A stretch of 64,000 bases of DNA, from contig CAWFFV010000013.1 in assembly GCA_963814985.1 (NCBI GenBank), positions 248,001-312,000 of the forward strand, in the 5' to 3' direction. Of the stretch, positions 18,885-26,623 are shown piece after piece. Source of the DNA: CAWFFV01 sp963814985 (GTDB lineage Bacteria; Chloroflexota; Ktedonobacteria; Ktedonobacterales; Ktedonobacteraceae). The translations under genes were made by a program, and so were the position numbers. The notes under the pieces are model-generated. The model did not search any database. It saw only the letters and a program-made list of their open reading frames with translations, and was not told the DNA's origin. The first letter of the stretch is position 1, and each line of letters opens with the position of its first letter.

Positions 18885-19856
18885 ATGCAACACACCACGC
18901 AAAAAAATACTGCAATTAAAATACAGAACATCTCTAAGCGCTATCGCACCGTCACTGCGTTAGACGATTTTAACCTGGAGATACCACGGGGTGCCCTCTA
19001 TGGTCTCATCGGACCAAACGGAGCTGGCAAAACTACATTGATACGCATTCTGGCGGCACTGATTACTCCCAGTACTGGACAGGTCTGGTTTGGTCACGAG
19101 GAGATCAGCCGGTTCCCTTCCGTTATTCAACGGAAAGTTGGCTATATGCCAGACTTCTTCGGCGTCTATCCAGATCTTACTTCCGCCGAATACCTCGAAT
19201 TCTATGCGGGTATTCATGGTATTCCTCGTCAGAAAAGTGCACAGATCGTGACAGATTTGCTGGAGTTGGTTGACCTCTCCACAAAACGCGATGAGCTTGT
19301 TGAGTCACTTTCACGTGGAATGAAGCAAAGACTCTGTCTGGCACGCGCACTTGTTCACGATCCTGAGGTACTTTTGCTCGATGAACCTGCCTCTGGTCTG
19401 GACCCACGCGCCCGTGTAGAGTTACGCGAACTCTTACGAACGCTACAGAGCATGGGAAAAACCGTTATCATTAGTTCGCATATCCTGCTTGAACTGGCAG
19501 AGACGTGTACAGACATTGCGATTCTTCAAGGGGGTCGCCTCGTCGTTTCAGGTGATGTTGACACGGTCTCTCACCGTTTGGGTGGTGCTCGCCAGTTAGA
19601 GATACGTCTACTTGAAGCAGAGCGTATTCCTCAGGCGATCCAGCAGTTAAAAGAGATGCCCTCCATCAGCAAAGTTTTAAATGATGAAGGAAATTTGATA
19701 CGGGCTGAATTCATTGGTGATGACCATGCATTGCATGATATTCTGGTGCAACTTATCAATCAGAATATCCCTATTATCTCTTTTGCTCCTCGTACTGGTG
19801 GCAGTCGGCTTGAAGAGGTGTTTATGAGTATTACAGAAGGAGGTAACCCTTCATGA
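18885..19856 (+). CDS. ABC transporter ATP-binding protein (ABC-2 type)
   Basis: A 323-residue ATPase of the CcmA/NatA-like class. Walker A GPNGAGKTTLIRIL, a Q-loop region before GYMPDFFGVYPDLT, the signature LSRGMKQRLCLARAL, Walker B VLLLDEPASGLDP and the H-switch IISSHILLEL are all intact. The C-terminal 90 residues are the usual extension of ABC-2 ATPases. It powers the permease encoded directly downstream, with which it overlaps by 4 bp (ATGA). The substrate is unknown. The gene context of MoxR and vWA proteins suggests a role at the cell envelope. Confidence 0.92.
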   Translation: MQHTTQKNTAIKIQNISKRYRTVTALDDFNLEIPRGALYGLIGPNGAGKTTLIRILAALITPSTGQVWFGHEEISRFPSVIQRKVGYMPDFFGVYPDLTSAEYLEFYAGIHGIPRQKSAQIVTDLLELVDLSTKRDELVESLSRGMKQRLCLARALVHDPEVLLLDEPASGLDPRARVELRELLRTLQSMGKTVIISSHILLELAETCTDIAILQGGRLVVSGDVDTVSHRLGGARQLEIRLLEAERIPQAIQQLKEMPSISKVLNDEGNLIRAEFIGDDHALHDILVQLINQNIPIISFAPRTGGSRLEEVFMSITEGGNPS

Positions 19857-20797
19857 CATTTTTAGCTCTTCTTACTAAAGAATTACGTTTACGCATGCGA
19901 CGTGAACGCACCATCTGGGTGATCATTGTTTATGTCCTCCTGATGGGACTATTAGGCTGGTTCTTTATCAATAGCTCTAATAGCAACGCCAGCATCAATG
20001 GCAATGGTTCCGATGTCATTCAATCCGTAGGTATACAACTTTACAATCTGCTTTCGTTAGTACAACTCTCCCTTATATTGTTCATCACACCAGCTTTTAC
20101 CTCCACAACGGTCAATGGCGAGAAGGAGCGACAAACTTTTGATCTGCTCTTATGTTCAAAGCTTTCGGCCTTTTCGCTGGTTTCCGGAAAGTTGGTTGCG
20201 GGTCTGGTAAATGCATTCCTCCTGATTGCGGCTTCCCTACCGCTCTTTAGCCTCGTCTTCTTCTTTGGAGGGATCTCGCCTGCCCAATTTCTGAGCGCAC
20301 AACTTGTCTTCATTACCACTGCTATCCTGGTTGGAACCTTTGGGCTACTTTGCTCAACACTCTTCAGACGTCCAGCAGTATCTACTGCCATCACATATAT
20401 GGTAGGTCTGCTCTGGATGGTTGCTCCCCTTATCATTTTCTATATCATCTCTATCAGTGGAACTCAAGCATACTCATCACTTTCAGTCTCCGTTGCCCCC
20501 AGTGGGAAAGTATTCACCCCTCTCCCTCCACCAGCATTCACGCTCACAGATATTTTTATCTGGAACCCGGTAGCGGCTCTCATCAGCACCTATCCATCTA
20601 CAGGAGGAGGAATCCCTCGCTATATGTTCAGTAACCCGGCAATACAACCATGGCTGGTCTATACCATACTGAATATCATAGTAGCCATCGTGTTTTTTCT
20701 CTTCAGCATGCGGATTGCCAGACCTCACCCGCGAGGCTTCTTTCCTCTGGCGAGAAGGAAGTCTCCCGCGCAACGTCAGGCAACAGCAACACCATAA
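19853..20797 (+). CDS. ABC-2 type transporter permease
   Basis: A 314-residue integral membrane protein with about six spans, for example IWVIIVYVLLMGLLGWFFI near the N terminus and VYTILNIIVAIVFFLF near the C terminus. GEKERQTFDLLLCSKLS after the second span is the characteristic ABC-2 cytoplasmic motif (E-R-G/K-T-x-x-x-L) that contacts the ATPase. It overlaps the ATPase gene by four bases, which supports coupled translation of one transporter. Substrate not inferable. Confidence 0.88.
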   Translation: MTFLALLTKELRLRMRRERTIWVIIVYVLLMGLLGWFFINSSNSNASINGNGSDVIQSVGIQLYNLLSLVQLSLILFITPAFTSTTVNGEKERQTFDLLLCSKLSAFSLVSGKLVAGLVNAFLLIAASLPLFSLVFFFGGISPAQFLSAQLVFITTAILVGTFGLLCSTLFRRPAVSTAITYMVGLLWMVAPLIIFYIISISGTQAYSSLSVSVAPSGKVFTPLPPPAFTLTDIFIWNPVAALISTYPSTGGGIPRYMFSNPAIQPWLVYTILNIIVAIVFFLFSMRIARPHPRGFFPLARRKSPAQRQATATP

Positions 20798-20875
20798 CTC
20801 AAAGAGATTCTGAAAGATTGAGCTGGCTTTATAGGTTCGCTTGTTTAGCGAAAGAACAACGAGAAAGGTTTCATT

Positions 20876-22520
20876 ATGGCTACCCTGATGCCATCGCGCA
20901 TAGCCACTATCACCCAGGGGCCTCCCGCTAGCGAGAGTCTCACAATCGCTTTGCGGCCCTGGAGCAGGCGGCTCCTCCTACAACAAACCCAACGCTGGAC
21001 GATCCGAGGATTTCTTACAGGTCTTGTTCTGGCATGCCTGGTGCTCATAGTCTCACGCCTTACTCCCTGGGCTAATGCTCACTACTGGGCCATTGGCATC
21101 GGGACAGTATGCATCATCCTCGCATCTGGTACCGCACTCTGGTATCGTCCCTCGTTAGCCGGTACCGCCCGTATCGTTGATAAACGTCTGGCTCTCCATG
21201 ATCGTCTGGGCACAGCCTGGGAACTGCGTACCCAAACATCGGTGCTGACAACCTTTCAGCGAAACGATGCACTCAAGCAACTCAGGAAACATACCCCGGC
21301 CAGCGCTCTCTCTTTACGTCTTCATCGTTCCACACTGCTAACATTCGCCGTGATCGCCCTGGCACTGGTACTCCTTGTTGTGCTACCTAATCCCATGACA
21401 GCCGTACTCCAGCAACAGGCAGCATTACAGGCCCGCATTGCTAAACAAGTCGCCGCTATTGACAAAATACGGCAAGATCTTGCCCATCAAGTGAGTACGC
21501 CAAAAGCGCAGCAACAACAAATCGATCAAATTTTGCATGATCTCCAGATTAAATTACAACAAGCGAAGAATGAAACGGAAGCACAGCAAGCTATTGCGGC
21601 TGCCCAGGCAAAGCTTAACCAGCTACGTGATCCCCAATCCGCTAATAGACAGCAGGCAGCAGCGGCCTCAGGTGCCACTCTCCAAAACAGCACTGATGCC
21701 AACCTGAGTGCACTCGGAACAGCATTGGCTAATAATGATAGCAAAGGTGTCTCTAAAGCACTACAAAACCTCGCCTCGCAGGCGAACAAGATGTCACCTG
21801 CTCAACGTAGCCAGTTAGCACAACAACTAGAAAAAGCAGCAAACCAGGCCAGCCAGAATCCTGCCCTTAGTTCGGCCTTACACCAGCTAGCAAAATCACT
21901 TGCTGATGGTAGCCAAAGTGAAATCTCCGACGCTAGCGCCGCAGTACAAGCGGCAGCATCTCAGGGGGCTGCTGATCAGACAAAAGATAATACCATCAAT
22001 CGGGCATCTCAAGGGCTGCAACAAGCTGCTAATAATCTGGCCGCCTCTAATGACGGTACCACTAACCCAGGTCAAGGTCAAGGTCAGGGACAGGGTCAAG
22101 GTCAAGGTCAGGGACAGGGTCAAGGTCAGGGTCAAGGTCAAGGGTCAAGGTCAGGGTCAAGGTCAGGGTCAAGGTCAGGGACAGGGTCAAGGTCAAGGTC
22201 AAGGTCAAGGTCAGGGACAGGGACAGGGTCAAGGTCAGGGTGGACAGGGTCAGGGCGGTTCGGGAGGTAGCAATGGATCTGGCAACGGCCAGGGAAAAAA
22301 TGAGCAGGTCTACGTTCCTGGACAAATCGGTTCTGGCTCCAGCACTCAGAGTACCGATAATAATAATGGTGTCGTCCAGTCAGGTAATGCTGTTCCTTAC
22401 TCACAGATCATCGAGCAGTATAATCAGATGGCTCATGATGAAATTGACAATAGCAATGTCTCACCTGATATGAAAGATCTCGTTCACGATTACTTTAATA
22501 CATTAGAAGGGCAACAATAA
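20876..22520 (+). CDS. Membrane coiled-coil protein with Gly-Gln repeats, frameshifted
   Basis: About 548 residues. Two membrane spans near residues 43-62 and 68-88 and a third near 155-175 are followed by a long Gln/Ala-rich coiled coil (about 180-395). A run of alternating Gly-Gln comes next, encoded by a hexanucleotide array at about 22070-22250. A polar C-terminal domain ends MKDLVHDYFNTLEGQQ. The frame slips by one base at about 22140, where GGG replaces GG in the array; the other frame continues Gly-Gln and then reads to 22520. The layout resembles DUF4175-like proteins seen in MoxR/BatA-type clusters. The stop is just 4 bp from the MoxR start. Function unknown. Confidence 0.75.
22070..22254 (+). 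repeat. Hexanucleotide minisatellite encoding (Gly-Gln)n
   Basis: About thirty tandem units of GGTCAA, GGTCAG and GGACAG. In the main frame they encode Gly-Gln. An extra G near 22140 shifts the frame, so that downstream units would read Ser-Arg/Ser-Gly. Length changes by whole units would not alter the frame. Confidence 0.9.
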
Positions 22521-22523
22521 GCC

Positions 22524-23612
22524 ATGGCGAATAAAAGCAAAAACACGTCTGCCGTAGATACCACAGAGCAGAATGGACAGAACATCTCTACAGTCCCATC
22601 CTCCCAGGAGAATGGACCTGACGAAGCTCAGATTACCGAATTTATGAGTATTGCCCAACAGCTAGAGCAAGAATTGTGCTCTATTGTGCTGGGACAGGAG
22701 CGCGTTGTCCGCGAGCTACTCCTTGCCCTGCTAGCTGGGGGTCACGTTTTGCTTGAAGGTGTGCCAGGATTGGGTAAAACGCTGCTGGTACGTACATTAT
22801 CTGATGCTCTGACCCTAAAATTTGCCCGTATCCAGTTTACGCCGGACCTTATGCCAGCCGACATTGTTGGTACCACAATTGTCAGTGAACAATCTGATCC
22901 TGATACGACAGGCAGCAGGCGCGTCTTTAGCTTCCAGCCAGGTCCCATTTTCGCCAATATTGTCCTCGCCGACGAGATCAACCGGGCAACACCTAAAACA
23001 CAATCAGCCTTGCTTGAGGGGATGCAGGAGCGTACCGTAAGTGTTGGCGACCGCACACACCTACTACCTCAACCTTTCTTTGTCCTGGCAACACAGAACC
23101 CACTCGAAATGGAGGGGACCTATCCCTTACCAGAGGCCCAACTTGACCGTTTCTTGCTAAAGATTATGGTCAACTTCCCCAAAGCCGAAGACCTGCTTCG
23201 CATCATCGATACAACCGTGGGTACTCAATCTAATCGAGCAAAATCAGTCGCTACAGGCGACCAACTTTTGCGCCTGATTGAAACAGCACGTGCGGTGCCA
23301 GTGGCCACACACATCAAAGAATATGCGGTACGTCTGCTGCTGGCAACCCATCCAGATCAGGAAGATGCCCCGGAGCAGGTTCGCCAGTTTGTCCGTTACG
23401 GCTCCAGTCCGCGTGGCCTTCAGGCACTCATTTTGACGGCCAAAGTCAGGGCATTGCTGGAAGGTCGCTATAATGTCTCAGCGGAAGATCTGCGTGCTGT
23501 TGCATTTCCAGCCCTGCGCCATCGGCTCATACTTAACTTCGATGGCCTGGCTGACGGGATTACACCGGAGCATTTAATCAAGATTATTATCGAAGAAGTG
23601 GAAACGGTGTAA
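22524..23612 (+). CDS. MoxR-family AAA+ ATPase
   Basis: A 362-residue AAA+ ATPase of the MoxR/RavA branch. Walker A EGVPGLGKTLLVRTL, Walker B ANIVLADEINRATPKTQSALL, sensor 1 FFVLATQNPLEMEGTYPLPEAQLDRF and a sensor-2 region SSPRGLQALIL are intact. MoxR ATPases act as chaperones or remodelling factors together with vWA proteins, which load metal or assemble envelope complexes. The adjacent DUF58 and vWA genes follow that pattern. An N-terminal extension of about 40 polar residues precedes the domain. The gene starts 4 bp after the previous stop. Confidence 0.93.
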   Translation: MANKSKNTSAVDTTEQNGQNISTVPSSQENGPDEAQITEFMSIAQQLEQELCSIVLGQERVVRELLLALLAGGHVLLEGVPGLGKTLLVRTLSDALTLKFARIQFTPDLMPADIVGTTIVSEQSDPDTTGSRRVFSFQPGPIFANIVLADEINRATPKTQSALLEGMQERTVSVGDRTHLLPQPFFVLATQNPLEMEGTYPLPEAQLDRFLLKIMVNFPKAEDLLRIIDTTVGTQSNRAKSVATGDQLLRLIETARAVPVATHIKEYAVRLLLATHPDQEDAPEQVRQFVRYGSSPRGLQALILTAKVRALLEGRYNVSAEDLRAVAFPALRHRLILNFDGLADGITPEHLIKIIIEEVETV

Positions 23613-23639
23613 GGAAGAACTACTAAGGAGGAAGAGACG

Positions 23640-24540
23640 ATGCCCAACGAGAACGGGAAAAATCGCTTTCCGCTGGAAGCCAGCGTCTTGCAACGCCTGG
23701 ACAGCTTAGCGCTTCTTACACGCCGCTCTATGGCAACCGGACGCCCTGGACGCCGTCGCTCCCCCTTGCCCGGCTCCTCTATGGAGTTCGCCGACTTCCG
23801 ACGCTACGCTCCAGGAGATGACTTTCGCCGCATTGACTGGCGAGCTTACGCACGTCTGGAGCGACTTTTCTTGCGTGTCTTTGAGGCTGAAGAGAATATC
23901 ACAGTCACCATTCTGATTGATTGCTCCGATTCGATGCATTATGGCACACCATCAAAAACTGAACTTGCTATCTCGTTAGCGGCTGCGCTCTCATATGTTG
24001 CCCTCAAGTGTGAGGATAGTGTTATTGTTGGTGCGCTCACAGACCGGCTGGTAGCTTATCGTCGAACTGGCGGAGGAAAAAACTCTATCTGGAGTATCGG
24101 TGAGTTTCTCAATCGGTTACCACGTTCTGGTACGACCGATCTTAATCGGGCCTTATACGATCTGGGTAGAGTTGTGACAGGTCCAGGGCTGACCATCATC
24201 CTCTCGGATTTCCTTGCGCCAGGCGGTTATCAGGTAGGTGTACGAGCAGTGCGCCAGTTACGACAAGAGGTGGCACTGCTGCAAATTCTCTCGCCCGACG
24301 AGATCAAGCCTGAGATACAGGGCGATTGGCGTTTGCGCGATAGCGAGGGACTGGGCAATATCGAAGTGAGCGTCTCAACCAACGTGCTACAAGCCTATCA
24401 ACAGCGTTTAGCTAGCCTTTACGCAAGAATTAGCGGCATTTGCCCATACACATATGGCAACCTATACTCTGATTCCTAGCGATACCACTATTATTGATGT
24501 TGTGCAACGACTATTACGACAAATCGATCTGGTTAAATAA
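23640..24540 (+). CDS. DUF58 protein with vWA-like fold, frameshifted near the end
   Basis: About 299 residues. The DUF58 signature is clear at residues 50-85 (FADFRRYAPGDDFRRIDWRA), and the vWA-like part has LIDCSDSMHYG, an intact D-x-S-x-S. One frame ends at 24479 with an implausible tail. Reading one base on from about 24428 gives LAAFAHTHMATYTLIP and then a helix to a stop at 24540, which matches the normal DUF58 C terminus. A GGAGG motif precedes the start. DUF58 proteins accompany MoxR ATPases and are thought to be their vWA partners. Confidence 0.88.
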
Positions 24541-24558
24541 CATAGTAAGGATCGAGTG

Positions 24559-26604
24559 ATGAATTTACTAGTCCCGGCTGCGCTCGCTTTTAGTGCCATC
24601 ATTCCCATCATATTGCTACTCTATTTTATGCGCCCCAAACGTCAGGAGCGTGTCGTTGGCAGCACACTTCTCTGGCAACAGGCCCTACAAGACTTGCAAG
24701 CAAGCCGGCCCTGGCAACGCCTGCGTATGACACCGCTCCTTCTCCTGCAACTTTTAGCCGCTCTTGTTATTGTTTTTGTCCTGACACGGCCTGCAATCTT
24801 TACCAATAGCACGATTAGTGGCAACACTATTATCATTCTACAAACGTCGGCAAGCATGCAGGCGACCGATGTTTTACCAAGCAGATTTGAGAGTGCCCGC
24901 AATAGCATCACTGATCTTATTGATGGTCTTGGCCCCAATGATTATCTCTCCCTGATCACAATGGCCCATACACCGCAGGTACTCATCACGGAATCGCAGG
25001 ACAAAGGGCAGCTTATAGCTGCTCTTGGGCGTGCCAAAGTAACCAATCAGGACGCCGACCTTGAACAGGCTCTTTCGCTGGCAACCTCCCTGGTGGCAGG
25101 TCGCACAAATGTTCAAGTTCTGGTTATTGGGGATGGGCATGTCACATCCTCTGATCAGGCCATGGTCGTGCCTTTCCCCGTACACTACCTGCGTGTCGGT
25201 ACCGACGCCCCTAATGCCGCTCTTCTGGCCCTTGCTTCACGCACCATCCAGGGCAAGCTGATTGCCTCTGCCCAAATCGCCAATTACAGTAAACAACAAC
25301 GCTCTCTACCAGTCGAACTCTATGCTGATAGCCGGCTTGTCAGTGTCCAGACAATCATCTTACCAGCAGGGACCAGTGGTGCCATACAATGGGGGCCACT
25401 CGCACCAAATACTCGTCTTCTTCATGCACGCCTTATCTCACAGGACGCTATGACTGTTGACCACGAGGCATGGGCTATCGTTGGAGGTTCCCTCCAGGGT
25501 CGTGTACTTCTTGCGACCAAAGGAAACAGTTTTCTGGAAACGGCTCTGCGCCTACAGCCAAATGTGAATCTCTACGAGATAACACCCGATAAATATTCTT
25601 CCACCATTGGTACCTACGACCTGACAATCTTCGATGGGTTTGTTCCACCAACGCTACCAAATGGGGCGATCTTCTTCATTAATCCGCCAACAGGCTCATA
25701 TCCTTTCGGCGCTGTTAGCCCGGAGATTCGCGTAAGCCAGATTACCGCTGGCAATGATACCATCAATCTGCTCGATTCCGTTGACCTGAGCAGTATCCAT
25801 GTGCTGCAATCCAGCCATCAACTCAAACCAGCACCATGGGCACAACCGATTATCACAGCCCCCGAAACACCTCTTTTCGTCGCTGGTGAGAATAATGCTC
25901 ATCGTATAGCGGCACTGGGCTTTGATCTCCATCAGAGCGATCTGCCACTACAACCAGCCTTCCCTATTCTGATCCATAATATAATAAACTGGTTTCTACC
26001 GCCTCCTGTCCCAGGAGATGGACAGGTTACAGCAGGAGTTCCTGTTACAATTCAGAGCTGGCCAGGAGCTAACAAAGTAACGATTACCAGTCCGGACCAA
26101 CAGGTGAGCACTGTAGGACCTCCGTTTCCCGTTATTCCTTTTGCAGGCACTAACCAGATTGGTATTTATCAGGTAACACAGGAAATTCGAGGGCAAACAC
26201 TACAAGGCTCCTTTACCGTCAACCTGTTTAATCCCTCACAATCCCGTCTGGCTCCAGCACAAACGCTACCAATCATGAATAGCACTGAAGTGGCACCTGA
26301 CAACAACGCAGTCTCACGCCAACTGCGTGAGATCTGGCCCTGGATTGCCGCCATTCTGCTACTGATCCTCTGTGCCGAGTGGTGGCTTTTCAGCCGTAGC
26401 TATAAACAACAAATGACAGTGGCCTCCTCTACACAAGGCGGAAACCAACGCAGGCCAGTACGTGGGTCACCTTCACAGCGGGCAAAGAACGGCCTGATTG
26501 CCAATCTACAAGATCAGTTTCAGGTGCGCTATTACACTATGAGGAAGCGCACCTTGAAAGCTACCAAACGTGCCAGAAGTAAACTGGCAAAGAAGACGCG
26601 ATAG
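24559..26604 (+). CDS. BatA-like membrane protein with degenerate vWA domain
   Basis: About 681 residues. Two N-terminal spans (ALAFSAIIPIILLLYFM and LLLLQLLAALVIVFVL) flank the conserved segment before a vWA domain (about 85-230), as in BatA proteins. The metal site is degenerate: the position of D-x-S-x-S reads LQTSASM, with Gln for the Asp, so metal binding is doubtful. The middle holds beta domains; WIAAILLLILCAEWWLF is a C-terminal span followed by a strongly basic tail (RKRTLKATKRARSKLAKKTR). ATG 24559 is preferred over GTG 24556. It is probably a partner of the MoxR ATPase. Confidence 0.8.
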   Translation: MNLLVPAALAFSAIIPIILLLYFMRPKRQERVVGSTLLWQQALQDLQASRPWQRLRMTPLLLLQLLAALVIVFVLTRPAIFTNSTISGNTIIILQTSASMQATDVLPSRFESARNSITDLIDGLGPNDYLSLITMAHTPQVLITESQDKGQLIAALGRAKVTNQDADLEQALSLATSLVAGRTNVQVLVIGDGHVTSSDQAMVVPFPVHYLRVGTDAPNAALLALASRTIQGKLIASAQIANYSKQQRSLPVELYADSRLVSVQTIILPAGTSGAIQWGPLAPNTRLLHARLISQDAMTVDHEAWAIVGGSLQGRVLLATKGNSFLETALRLQPNVNLYEITPDKYSSTIGTYDLTIFDGFVPPTLPNGAIFFINPPTGSYPFGAVSPEIRVSQITAGNDTINLLDSVDLSSIHVLQSSHQLKPAPWAQPIITAPETPLFVAGENNAHRIAALGFDLHQSDLPLQPAFPILIHNIINWFLPPPVPGDGQVTAGVPVTIQSWPGANKVTITSPDQQVSTVGPPFPVIPFAGTNQIGIYQVTQEIRGQTLQGSFTVNLFNPSQSRLAPAQTLPIMNSTEVAPDNNAVSRQLREIWPWIAAILLLILCAEWWLFSRSYKQQMTVASSTQGGNQRRPVRGSPSQRAKNGLIANLQDQFQVRYYTMRKRTLKATKRARSKLAKKTR

Positions 26605-26623
26605 GTAGCAAAGGAGGAAACCC

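Noticed and set aside
21896..22404. Long open frames on the minus strand and other frames across the Gly-Gln array
   Set aside because: They are Leu-Thr or Asp-Pro shadows of the hexanucleotide array; the + gene with MoxR downstream explains the region.
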